From: Diacronema lutheri
Taxonomy: Eukaryota > Haptophyta > Pavlovophyceae > Pavlovales > Pavlovaceae
DNA length: 64,000 nucleotides
Assembly: GCA_019448385.1 (NCBI GenBank)
Contig: JAGTXO010000006.1
Coordinates: forward strand, 1,116,001 to 1,180,000
Reading direction: 5' to 3'
Positions 9,423-19,122 of the stretch are shown one piece after another (the stretch's first letter is position 1; each line of letters begins with the position of its first letter). The notes below the pieces were generated by a model that searched no databases, was not told where the DNA came from, and saw nothing but the letters and a program-made list of their open reading frames with translations. Position numbers and translations under genes: made by a program.

Positions 9423-12400
9423 ATGGACGCGGAGCCCGTGTACGTGGCGGCGCAGCCGCGCGCGGAGGCGGCGGTCGATGCGTACGGGCGCGAGGGGCAG
9501 CGCTTTTTTGTGCAGGACACCGTCATCGAGCTCATCTCGCCGGGCGAGGGCCAGGGCGACGCGTTTGCATTTGACCGCGTCTTTGAGCCGCGCGCGTCGG
9601 CCGCCGACCTGCACAACGTCATCGTGCGGCCGGTGCTTGAGGGCGTGAGCCGCGGTGTGAACGGCGCGGTGCTGATCATCGGCACCGGCGAGCCCGCCAT
9701 CGAGCTGCACGCCGCGCTCGCCGCGCTCGCCCTCCGCACGCTCAACGGGTCGGTGGACGTCGACTCGACGATCACCGCTCGCCTCGTCGGCTGTGTCGGC
9801 GCCGAACGCGCGTACGTGCTCGATCTGTTCGCGAGCGAGGGGACGGAGCGCGAGCGGATGGTGCGCCTCGTTCCCGGGCTCGCCGGCGTCTCGCCCGTCG
9901 CCGTGCCCTCCGCCAACGAGCTCTCCATCCGACAGATAGACGACGAGGAGGTGCGCAGAGCGATCGGCCGCGCGCGCGAGCGGCAGCTCGCGCGCGCGCC
10001 CGCCGGCTCGGCGCTGCTAATCGTCGACGTGGACGCGCCCGCGCCGGCGGCGGGTGCGGGCGCGGCTGCCGCGCGCATGGCCGGCTTGGGCCGGTCTCTC
10101 GGTAAGGCGGGCGGCAGCGGCGCGGCGGGCGCGGGCGCGGGCGCCGGCGCCGGTGGCGGCGGCGGCGGGCTGCGCGCGCAGTTCGTGCTGCTGCACGTGC
10201 AGATTGCGGCGGTGCCGGACCCGCTCGCGCTCGCGCTCGTCGCCGCGCTCGGCCCCGCTTCGGGCGCATCCGCCGCCGCGGCGATGGCGGCAGCGGCCGC
10301 GGCGGCCGCCGGCGTCGGTGCGACACGCGACGTGGATGTCGCCTGCTTCCTCGACGAAGTGTTGGGCGGCGACTGCCGGACGGCCGCGATCTGCCTGCCG
10401 ACGGCCCTCGCCGGCCTCGACGGCGGCGCAGGCGTGCTGCGTACGGGCGTCGCGCTGCGCGCGCTCGCCACCCTCCCGATGGCGGGCACACGGCGCCATC
10501 GTAGGCTGCTCGCGCGCGCGCACGCGCGCGCGCTCGTGCTGCGCGAGCGAGTCGCGTCGCTTGAGGAGCGGCTGTCGGCCGAGGAGCAGGCGCGAGCCGG
10601 CCGGCGCAACATCCCCGCCGACGTCGCGGGCGCCGCCGAGCGGCTCACCTCGCTCGTCGACACGATGGCGCTCGACGCGGCGCAACGAGACTCTGAGCGC
10701 GATCGCCTTGTCGGCCAGCTCGTTGAGTGGCGTTCACGATGGCGCGAGACCGACCGGGCGCGCGAGCAGCTCGAAGCGCGCGCGATCGACGCGGACGACG
10801 GCCGGCTCAAGGCCGAGTCGGACACGCTCGCGCTCAAGCTCGCGCTCGCCAAGGAGCGCGCCGCCGCCGAGGCCGCGCGCCTCGACAACGAGGCGGAGGC
10901 GCTGCTCGCGCAGGACGCGCTCGACGGCGCGCGCGCGCGCGCCGTCGACGCAGACGCCGAGCGCGACGCCGCGCTCGCGCAGCTGGCGGACGAGCGGCGC
11001 GCGCGCGCGCTCGCCGACGACATGGCGTCGGAGTCGGCGGCGCGCGCCGCCGACGCGGCAGGCGCCCTCGCAGCGCAGCGCGCCGAGCTCGACGCGCTCT
11101 CGACTGAGTTCGTCGCGCTCGCCGCCGAAGCGGACGAGCTGCGCGCGGCCGGCGCGCGCGCGCGCGACGCGTCGGCCGCCCTCGCCGCGGCGCGCGCGCG
11201 CGCAGAGGGTGCGAGCGCCGAGCTGCGCTCCGAGCGCGTGCGCTCGGCGCTGCTCGCCGAGGCGGTGCGCGAGGCGGACGAGAGCGCGGCGCGCGCGTTC
11301 GTGCACGCGGACGCGCGCGGCGCCGCGTGGCAGGTGCGCGCGCTCGGCGAGGCGACGCGCGCGGTCGAGCGCGTCGAGGGGCTGCAGCACGAACGCTCTG
11401 CGCTCATTGGTCGACAGCAAGCCGCGCAGCTCGGGCTGCAGGAGCGGCTTGACGCCGCGCTCGCGGAGGGCGCGCATGCGCGCGAGCTCGCCGACGCGCG
11501 CGCGGCGCTGCTCGCCGACGAGGCGGCGGAGGCGCAAGCGCTGCGCGTGCAGTGCGCAGCGCTCGCCGCCGCGCTGCGCGACGGCCCGGACTCGCGCGCG
11601 CTGGTGGACGAGGCGACGGACAAGGCGCGCGCCGTCGCCGCCGCCGCGCTGCACATTGGCCTCTCCGCCGCGACGGACCTACGCGCGGTCCACGGCCTCG
11701 TCGGCGCCGCCGGCGACGCGCGCGGCGCGGACGGCGCGCGCGACGCGCGGTCGGTCGGTGAGGCCGTCGCGGCGCTTGCGCCAATCGGCGGGCCGCGGCT
11801 CGCGGCCGAAACGGCGGCGCGTGAGCTCCTCGCGCGCGAGGCGGCGCTCGGCGCGGCCGACGCGGTCGGGGCGCACGTCGCCGAGCTCGCGCGCCGCGCG
11901 GACGCGCGCACTGCGGCGGAGCTCGGCGTCGCGCTTGCCGCGCAGGGCGCGCGCGCGCAACGGCTGTTGCAGCGCAACGCGGCGCTGTGCGAAGCGGCGC
12001 TCGCCGCGCGCCGCGCGCTCGGCCGCGTCGACGCGTCCGCGCTCGCGCGCTTGCCCCTGGCGGAGGTGCGCGCGCGCGCCGCCCCCGCCGCGCCACGCGC
12101 CGCTCCGCAGCGCGCCGACGCGCGCGCGCGCGCGCGCCCCCTGCGCTCCGCCCGCCGCAGGAGCTGACGGTGGATGCGGACAGCGGCGACGCGACGGAGG
12201 CGACCGCTTTCGTCTCCGAGCTCCAGCGCGCGCACGACGCGAGCGCGCGCGACGCGGCCGCGCAGCTCGCGGCGAGCCGCGCCGGGCTGCTCGACGAGAG
12301 GCAGCGGAGCCTGCGCGTGCACGACGCGCTGCACGCGCAGCTGCGCGAGGTCGTCGCGCAACGCGACGGTTTCGCCGACCGGCTGCGCGCTGCGCTCGCT

Positions 12401-13267
12401 GAGCGCGCCGCGCTGCGCGACGAGCTGCGCGCGGCGGACGGGCAGCTGCGGCCCGTGCTCGCCGTGCGCGAATCGCACGCGGCGCTGCTCGCAAAGCTCG
12501 GCGCGCTCAAGGGCGAGGGCGAATGGGATTTTGAGCGCGCGCGGCTGCGCGCGGACGAGACTGCGCGCGAGAACTCGGAACTCCGCCGCGCGGCCGCCGA
12601 GCTGCGCGCCGAACTGGCGTCGGTGGTTGCGTGGCGGCGGACGCAGGCGGCGCGTGGCGAGGCGCCAGTTGACGAAATGCGCGCGCTCGCGTCGCTGCAG
12701 GCGCAGAACAAGGAGCTGCGCCGGTTGCAGTACGAGTCGGAGCGCGAGCGCTCCGCGCTCAAGGCGCGCGTGTACGCGCTGGAGGAAGAGGTCGCGCGGC
12801 TTGGCGCCTACATTGAGTCGTCGCGCGGCGCGGCGGCGAGGGGCGCGGGGAGCGGCGGCGGCGGCGCGCCCGCGGCGGGCGAGTACCAGCGCGAGATTGA
12901 CAGCCTGCGCGCGCAGCTCGAGCAGCGCGATGGCGGCGTGCCGCCACCCTCGCCCTCGCCGCGCGGCGCGCGCGCTCAGCAGGCGGGCGCCCCGCATGCT
13001 GGATTTAGCAGCATGACGCCCTCGCTGCCAACGGTGCAACGGCGCGTGCCGTCCAGCTCCGCCGCGCACGTGGCGCCGCTGCTCTCGCCGCGCGTGGCCG
13101 AGCGGGACGGCGATGACCGCGCTGGCGCACGCGCGCCGAGCGACGCGGACGGCGCGGCCGGCAGTGGCGCGCGAGTGGTCGGCCTCGGGGCGCTCGCGCC
13201 GTCTCTGCCAACAGTGCAGCGCGTGCAGCGGCCGTCGAGCGGCGGAGCGGCGCCCGACGTGGTGTGA
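9423..13267 (+). CDS. Degenerate kinesin-head protein with long coiled coil
   Basis: Two exons, 9423-12065 and 12161-13267, joined at GAG/GTGCGC and GCAG/GAG, giving about 1,249 residues. The N-terminal 350 residues align with a kinesin motor: AFAFDRVFEPRASAADLHN then VRPVLEGVSRGVNGAVLI matches the FxFDxVF..VxPLVxxxLxGYNxxI region, and FLDEVLGGDCRTAAICLP matches the LLQDSLGGNSKTxMIxxxSP region. The P-loop (GQTGSGKT) is replaced by GTGEPAIE, and switch I (NxxSSRSH) and switch II (DLAGSE) are absent, so ATP-driven motility is unlikely. From about residue 370 to 1,150 follows Ala/Arg/Glu-rich coiled coil, then a disordered tail with two SLPTVQR motifs. A structural or ciliary role is inferred; some animal ciliary coiled-coil proteins have similar dead heads, but I cannot assign orthology. 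Confidence 0.7.
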
Positions 13268-13409
13268 GCGTGGGGTTGATGGCCGTCGCGCCGCGCTCAT
13301 CACACTGAGGCGCTGCGCCACAGTCATCACTCATCACGCTTGAGGGGCCCAATGCCCAAGCACCAAAATTGGCTTCGCTAGGAAGTGGCGCGACGAATTG
13401 AGAAGTGAA

Positions 13410-13745
13410 ATGCCTCGATCGTGGACGGCGACCGCGCTCGCGGTGCTCGCCTTGAGCAGCGCGTGCCTGGCGGTATCTCCACCAAACCCTCCACCGCCAA
13501 GCCCACCGCCGCCCAGCCCACCGCCGCCCAGCCCACCGCCACCAAACCCACCACCGCCCAGCCCGCCGCCGCCGAGTCCGCCGCCACCGAGCCCGCCGCC
13601 GCCGAGCCCGCCGCCGCCAAGCCCCCCACCAGCGACTTTGCCGCCGACCCCGCTGTCGCCCTTGGCGAGCCCACCGCTCAGCTCGCTGCCGCCAAGCGTG
13701 GACGCTCCTCCGCCGAGCCCCGTTGTCCGCCGCAGTCGGCGCTGA
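13410..13745 (+). CDS. Secreted SPPPP hydroxyproline-rich protein 1 (model incomplete)
   Basis: The ATG at 13410 opens a clear signal peptide (ATALAVLALSSACLA) followed by about twelve SPPPP/NPPPP units, as in extensins and algal pherophorins, in which the prolines are hydroxylated and glycosylated for the extracellular matrix. The frame closes at 13745. Just downstream, in another frame, 13738-13878 encodes a Cys-rich segment (CRGYAVCGARAQACQCAH ... CTTECGCEEQ) preceded by an AG at 13735 and followed by a GTGAGT at 13875, so the real gene probably splices into a small Cys-rich domain. It lies in tandem with a paralogous gene at 14314. Confidence 0.6.
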   Translation: MPRSWTATALAVLALSSACLAVSPPNPPPPSPPPPSPPPPSPPPPNPPPPSPPPPSPPPPSPPPPSPPPPSPPPATLPPTPLSPLASPPLSSLPPSVDAPPPSPVVRRSRR

Positions 13746-14313
13746 TTCGCCGCACCGTCGCTGCCGCGGCTATGCGGTCTGCGGCGCGCGCGCCCAAGCT
13801 TGCCAGTGTGCACACCAACAAGCCGCCGCCGCGTCGAGCGCCAGCTGCACGACCGAGTGCGGCTGCGAAGAGCAGTGAGTGCCGCGCCGCACGGGGAACG
13901 CGCGCAGCGGCACTGCTCCCCAGTGTCCGCCTAACCGACAAGTCGCCGTTTTGTCCGACCACGCCCCTCGCACGGTTCCCCTGGACCGTGCGCGCATGAC
14001 GACATTCAGCTTGCTGTCCGTTCAGTTGAGAAACAAGTGTCCTTTGCACCGCCTGCAGTGTGACATGTCCTTGGCACCGTCGAAGCGCCCATCACGCCCG
14101 CCGCCCGGGCGCGGCCCCTTCGCGCGACACGCGCGGCCGCAATGCCGGACACGCCATGCGCTTACCATATATATGCAGCTGCCGTGCATCCCTCGTCGGT
14201 GCGTTGCGAGCTCGCTTGTTGAGCTCGGCGGCCGCTTCCCGCGCTCCGCCTTGCCTTTGGAGAGCATGCGGGCGATCTCAGGAATCATCAGCAAAAAGTG
14301 ATAGCATTCAAAT
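13746..14313. other. Region between SPPPP genes
   Basis: 568 bp. Its first part probably holds the Cys-rich 3' exon of the first SPPPP gene (13738-13878), based on regularly spaced cysteines. The frame 13895-14080 (CPPNRQVAV ... CPLHRLQCDM) might be a further exon but is weak. Near 14166 there is a TATA-like CATATATATG about 150 bp before the next ATG. Confidence 0.4.
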
Positions 14314-15294
14314 ATGCGCGCCCTCGCGATCGCCGCCCTCCTCGCCGCAGCGTGCGAAGCTTCCCCCGACGAGAGGCGCTCGCCGCCACCCGCAAAGCTG
14401 CCTAAACCAGCGCTGCCGCCGCTCGGTATCCCGCTCGCCGACCAGCCACGCCCGCCGCCGCCGCTGACGTCGCCACCGCCGTCGCCGCCGCCGTTGCCGC
14501 CGCCGCCGCCCATCGCCGGCGCCGCGCCAAGCCCGCCGATCGCAGCGCCGCCACCGTCACCACCGCCACCACCGAGCCCGCCCCCGCCATTGACGAGCCC
14601 TCCGCCACCAAGTCCGCCGCCGCCGCTCGCGAGCCCTCCTCCATTTCCAAGCCCGCCGCCCCCACCGGCGCCGCCTCCGCCGCCAAACCCGCCGCCGTCG
14701 AGCCCGCCGCCGCCGCCGCCGCCAAGCCCACCCCCGCCTCCCCCGCCCAGCCCGCCGCCAAATCCGCCACCGAGTCCGCCGCCGAGCCCGCCGCCGCCGC
14801 CGCCGCCGAGCCCGCCGCCGCCGCCGCCGCCGAGCCCGCCGCCGCCGCCGCCGCCGAGCCCGCCGCCGAGCCCACCGCCGCCACCTCCGCCGAGCCCGCC
14901 TCCAAGCCCCCCACCGAGCCCATCGCCGCCATTTTCGCCAAGCCCGCCGCCTCTGCCGCCGCCGAGCCTACCGCCAAGCTCGCCGCCGCCGCCGCCGCCG
15001 CAGTTACCGCCGCCGCCCGGGCCGCCGCCGAGCCCGCCGCCGCTGCCACCGCCAAGCCCTGGGCCAAGCCCACCGCCGCCGCCGCCTCCGCCGAGTCCGC
15101 CACCAAGTCCGCCGCTGAGCCCACCTCCCAGCCCAGTGCCCGCCGTCCAGCCGCCGCCGCCTCCGCCTTCGCCGCAGCCGCCGAGCCCGCCGCCAAGTTC
15201 GCCGCCCCCTCCAACGCCCAGCCCACCGTCCCCTTTGCAGGCCGCGGGCTCGCCGCCGCCGCCGCCGCCCAAGCCGGCGAAGAAATACACGTGA
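14314..15294 (+). CDS. Secreted SPPPP hydroxyproline-rich protein 2
   Basis: 326 residues from the ATG at 14314, which opens a short signal peptide (MRALAIAALLAAACEA). Nearly all the rest is SPPPPP, SPPP and SPP repeats from residue about 45 to 310, ending in a basic tail (PAKKYT). The organisation is that of a hydroxyproline-rich cell-wall or scale-matrix glycoprotein. There is no globular domain as written, so it may lack a spliced Cys-rich exon or be a simple rod. The codons are dominated by CCG/CCC, and copy-number changes would be easy. It is a tandem paralogue of the gene at 13410 and convergent with the LRR gene to its right. Confidence 0.7.
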   Translation: MRALAIAALLAAACEASPDERRSPPPAKLPKPALPPLGIPLADQPRPPPPLTSPPPSPPPLPPPPPIAGAAPSPPIAAPPPSPPPPPSPPPPLTSPPPPSPPPPLASPPPFPSPPPPPAPPPPPNPPPSSPPPPPPPSPPPPPPPSPPPNPPPSPPPSPPPPPPPSPPPPPPPSPPPPPPPSPPPSPPPPPPPSPPPSPPPSPSPPFSPSPPPLPPPSLPPSSPPPPPPQLPPPPGPPPSPPPLPPPSPGPSPPPPPPPPSPPPSPPLSPPPSPVPAVQPPPPPPSPQPPSPPPSSPPPPTPSPPSPLQAAGSPPPPPPKPAKKYT

Positions 15295-15443
15295 CGTTAC
15301 GGGGGCCACACGCTGACAGCCAAAGATCACTTCTGGGGCCCAGCTCTCGGGTGGCACCTGTTGCGCCACCTGTGTTGCCGCAGCGCGCTGTTGTTTGCTC
15401 CAAAAAAGAAAGAAAAAGAAAAGGAAAAACCCGATTCTCTCCT

Positions 15444-16994
15444 TCACACCTCCGTCTCCACCTCGACGAGCAGCGGCGCGGCGCGCAGCGCGAGCGCCAC
15501 ATTCTCCGCGTTCAACCGCGCGCAGCGCGATACGCCGAGCCGCCGCAGCCGCGCACACGCCGCGACGAGCTGCCCAAGGCCGTCGGCGGTTAGCCACGCG
15601 CACCCGTCCGCCCGCACGCTCTCAAGCCACGCGCTGTGCCGCGCGAGGTGGACGAGCGCCGGCTCGGTGAGCGCGGCGCAGTGGCTTACGTCGAGCTCGC
15701 GCAGAAAATGCGAATGCCGCGCGAGCGCGTGCAGCGCGCCGCCCGTGACGCGCGCGCAGTGCGCCACAGACAGGACGGAGAGGCGGGCGCACGAGTCCGC
15801 GAGCACCGCGACGGCCTCGTCGCCCATCCGCGCGCTGCCGTCGAGCCGGACGCTGGTCAAGTTGGGGCAGCCGTCCGCCAGCGCGCGCGCCGCGCCGTCC
15901 GTCAGCTGCGCGCAATGGCCGACGTCGATCGCTTCGAGGTCGGCGCACGCGGCGCAGATCAAGCGGACGGTTTCATCTCGAAGCTCCGAGCTGCCACGGA
16001 GCCCGAGCGAGACGGCGTCGGGGCAGTTGACGGCCACGTCGACGAGCGCGTCGTGCGGCAGCGGGCAGAAGGAGACGTCGATCGTGCGGAGCGAATGAGA
16101 AGAGTGCTGAAAGTGCATCGCCGTGAGCGCAGGGCAGCGCGCGAGCGCGAGCGTGCGTAGCGCCGCGCAGCCGACGAGGAGGAGGGGGAGGGCGTCGGCG
16201 GGCAGGCGCGCGCAGCCGGCGAGCTCGAGCGCGTACAGGCTCCCGCCGCACGCCTCGGCGAGCGCGCCCGCCGTCAGCTCGGCCGCGGCGGTGTCCGATG
16301 CGTCGGCCTCGCGCAGGGAGCGCGTAATCGCGAAGATCGCCGCGAGGCCGGCGTCGGTGAGCTGGCGGCACTGGGCGAGGCGCAGCACGTGGAGCCCGTG
16401 GAGCGTAGCGTCACGCTGCGCCGAGCCCGCCGCGTAGCAGCCGTCGTCCAAGCGCGGTAAGCCGGACAAGTCGAGCCGGCGGAGCGCGTGCGCGTGCTCG
16501 AGCACACACGCGACCGCGTCGTTGCCGAGCTGCCTGCACATGGCGAGGTTGAGCTCGACGAGGACGGGGAGGCAGCGGCGCGAGAACGCGCGAACCACGC
16601 CGTCCGTCAGCTGCCGGCAGCGCGCAAGCACGAGCGCGTCGACGCGCGCGGGCACGGCGAGCAGCGCGCCGAGCGCGCCGTCGGTGACGCCGACTCCCGA
16701 GAGGTCGACGCGCCGGACGCGCGCGAGGCGCGGCGCGGCGCGGCGAAGGCCAGCATCTGTCACCTGCACGCACCGCGCCAAATCGAGCTCAGTCGCGCCC
16801 GGCCGGAGCAGCGCGAGCAGCAGCTCGTCCGTCACGGCGTGCGCGTCCGCCTTGAGCGCGCGCATGAGCTGCTCAAAGCAGCGCTCGTCGAGCGGGAGCG
16901 TGTGCGCGCGCGCGAGCGCTCGCGGCGCGTGGCGCGCAACGCTCGCGAGGCACAGCGCCGCGAGCCCCGGCACCTCGCGCGCGGACGAGCCCAT
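15444..16994 (-). CDS. Cysteine-type leucine-rich-repeat protein (FBXL/AMN1-like)
   Basis: 516 residues from the ATG at 16994, single exon. About 15 cysteine-containing LRRs (pattern LxxLDLxxCxxLTDxxLxxLA) run through the protein, for example ELDLARCVQVTDAGLR, ALVLARCRQLTDGVVR and VLSVAHCARVTGGALHAL. This repeat class is found in F-box FBXL proteins and AMN1. The N-terminal 60 residues (GLAALCLASVARHA ... LPLDERCFEQLMRAL) resemble the zinc-finger-less N-terminus of some RAD7/FBXL proteins, but I do not see a clear F-box, so a ubiquitin-ligase role is only possible. The start is 78 bp from the divergent LCAT-like gene. Confidence 0.75.
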   Translation of the reverse strand: MGSSAREVPGLAALCLASVARHAPRALARAHTLPLDERCFEQLMRALKADAHAVTDELLLALLRPGATELDLARCVQVTDAGLRRAAPRLARVRRVDLSGVGVTDGALGALLAVPARVDALVLARCRQLTDGVVRAFSRRCLPVLVELNLAMCRQLGNDAVACVLEHAHALRRLDLSGLPRLDDGCYAAGSAQRDATLHGLHVLRLAQCRQLTDAGLAAIFAITRSLREADASDTAAAELTAGALAEACGGSLYALELAGCARLPADALPLLLVGCAALRTLALARCPALTAMHFQHSSHSLRTIDVSFCPLPHDALVDVAVNCPDAVSLGLRGSSELRDETVRLICAACADLEAIDVGHCAQLTDGAARALADGCPNLTSVRLDGSARMGDEAVAVLADSCARLSVLSVAHCARVTGGALHALARHSHFLRELDVSHCAALTEPALVHLARHSAWLESVRADGCAWLTADGLGQLVAACARLRRLGVSRCARLNAENVALALRAAPLLVEVETEV

Positions 16995-17072
16995 GCCCGC
17001 CGCCCCCTCGTCCTCAAGATCACAACCCGGATCGACCGTGCGACGACATCGTTGGCGCAGAATAAAAAAAAA

Positions 17073-19045
17073 ATGGCGGGATCCGTGCACAAAAGCCGGC
17101 GCGGAGGACGCGGTGCTTCTGTCGGCTGCGGAGGGATGCGCGTGCTCGTCCTCGCGCTGATCGCGGGCGCCGCACGCGCGGGGATCACGGTGGAGGATCC
17201 GACGGGTGAGATTGTCGAGCGCCACGACATGGGCGACCCCAAGCTCCCGCCCGTCATCCTCATCCCCGGCATCGGCGGGAGCAGGATCCAGGCGCAGATC
17301 CCGGGCCGCCGCGCCGACTGGGAGTGCCTCGTGCAGCAGTTCTTCCAGAAGACGTGGTTCGATCTGTGGTTCGATGTGACGGAGATCATCCCCGGCTCCG
17401 TTGGCTGCTTCCAGGTGCGCGCGCTCGCTTCGCCACTGCGCACGCGCTCGGCGCCGCGCATGCGCGTGCGCGAGCGCTCACGCCGCGCTCGCACACCGCC
17501 GCGCGCCGCGCGCGCCGCGCAGGCCAACTTTCAGCTCAAGTGGGACGTGTGGCGGCACGAGTATTTGGACACGGGCGTGCAGACGCGCCTCGTCGACTAT
17601 GGCGACATTGGCGGCGTGCGCTGCATCGTGCCCGCGATGGAGTCGACATGCACACTGACTGAGGTGTACTCGAAGCTCGCCTACCATCTCGAGGGCATGG
17701 GCTACGTCGCGGGCTCCAACCTGCATGGCGCGCCATACGATTGGCGGACGGGCCCGCAGTACTGGACCAAGCCCGGCGGCGCCTATGCGCAGCTCCAGCG
17801 CCTGATCGAGAGCTCGGTTCAGCTCAACTCGGGCCGACGGGCCGTGCTCGTCGCCGCGAGCGAGGGAGCGCCCTACGCGCTCTGGTTTCTGAACAACTTC
17901 GTCACGCCGGTGCGCGCACGCGCGCGCGCGCCTCACCCGCTTCTCTCGCGCCTCGCCGCTCCATCCCTTTGCACTGCACCAAGCCGCCCCTCTCGCTCGA
18001 GCGCGGCCGGCGCATAGGAACCCGCCCCCCCCCCCCCCCCCCGCCCCCCGCGCCTTCCTGCCCGCCAACGATGACCATCACCCACGTTGCGCGGCGCGCG
18101 CCCCCGCCGCGCGCGCAGGAGTGGAAGGCGCAGTACATCGAGGCGTTCGCGCCGGTGGCCGGCTCGTTTGGCGGCTCGCTCCAGTCGCTGCGCATGGTCC
18201 TGTCGGGGTACCTGTGGGGTATCAATTCAAAATCGCTCCCGTGGATCGACGGTTCTATTCTTGCAGAGGTCTCGCGCACCTTTGGCGGCGTCACGTGGTC
18301 TTTCCCGCAGACGATCCCGGGTCATTTGGACGATTGGACGGTGGTGCAGACGCCTCACCGCTCGTGGACCGTCGCCGAGCTCGGCAAGCTCCTCCACGAC
18401 GTCGACCTGCACACGACGGCAGACATTTTTAATTACACGCGCCGTTACCAAACCTACTCCGCGCCCGGCGTCCGCACCTACTGCTTTTACGGCGCGGGCG
18501 TGCCGACGCCGCTCACGCTCAAGTACAGCGCGGAGGACGTGTATGACCCCGCCGCGCTTGGCTACGACGAGGTCGACGGCGACGGCGCGGTCGCCCTCGA
18601 TTCGCTCAACGTGTGCGACCTCTGGGCCGAGCGCGACCCGGACCTGTACACGGTTGTCCGGTTGACCAACGCGACGCATGTTGGCACGGTGCAGCGCGCG
18701 GACAAGTACATTCGCGCGATCGCCGCGGGCAACATCACTCGCATGCTTCGGCAGCTCGGCGGCGCGCTTGACGGCGGCGGGAGCGGCGTGAGTGCGGCCA
18801 TCCGCATTGAGGATGCGCCCTATCGCTCGCCCGGCGAGCGCCCGCCGCCGCCGCACGCGACCGAAGGCGACGGTCTCACGCCGTACGTGCACTTGGCGAC
18901 GGCCGCGGCGCTCGTCGTCGGCGTCGCGCTGCTCTCAGCGCCACTCGGCGTCGGCGTCCTCGCACTACGTAGGGCCAGGGGTAGGCGCCCGGCAGGCGCG
19001 CCGCTCCGCGCGGATGGGTCAGCGCCGAGCGTGCAACTACTGTGA
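17073..19045 (+). CDS. LCAT/PDAT-family lipid acyltransferase or lipase, membrane-anchored
   Basis: Three exons, 17073-17414, 17523-17909 and 18119-19045, all joined phase 0 at GTGCGC donors; about 551 residues. A second ATG at 17136 starts a cleaner signal peptide (MRVLVLALIAGAARA), so the first 21 residues may be absent. The oxyanion/lid region is PVILIPGIGGSRIQAQI; the nucleophile elbow is VLVAASEGAPYALWFL where LCAT and PDAT have GHSxG; Asp (GDGAVALDSL) and His (NATHVGTV) follow as expected. A C-terminal hydrophobic helix (ALVVGVALLSAPLGVGVLAL) suggests an ER or plastid-membrane anchor. Members move acyl groups from phospholipid to diacylglycerol or sterol, or act as phospholipases. Which reaction applies here is unknown. 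Intron 2 contains an 18-C tract. Confidence 0.85.
18025..18042 (+). repeat. Poly-C tract in LCAT-like intron 2
   Basis: 18 consecutive C residues, followed after one G by six more; placed upstream of the GCAG acceptor at 18118. Confidence 0.95.
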
Positions 19046-19047
19046 GA

Positions 19048-19072
19048 GGGGGGCGGGGGGGGGGGGGGGGGG
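19048..19072 (+). repeat. Poly-G tract between convergent genes
   Basis: Six G, one C, then 18 G immediately after the stop of the LCAT-like gene, in the 77-bp gap before the 3' end of the DUF5672 gene. Confidence 0.95.
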
Positions 19073-19122
19073 TGACAGAGAGAACGAAAACATGTCGGTG
19101 GCCTTTCAGACTGCGGCCAAAG

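Noticed and set aside
9206-13330. 1,374-codon open frame on the - strand
   Set aside because: It is antisense to the kinesin-like coiled-coil gene; Ser/Ala/Arg low complexity without domains, caused by lack of stop codons in GC-rich repeats.
13895-14080. Possible third exon of the first SPPPP gene with CPPN and CPLHRLQC
   Set aside because: Too short and not supported by a clear splice pair or family similarity; kept only as a note.
14022-15290. 422-residue Gly-rich protein on the - strand
   Set aside because: It is the exact antisense of the SPPPP gene (CCG repeats read as CGG); the + strand has the signal peptide.
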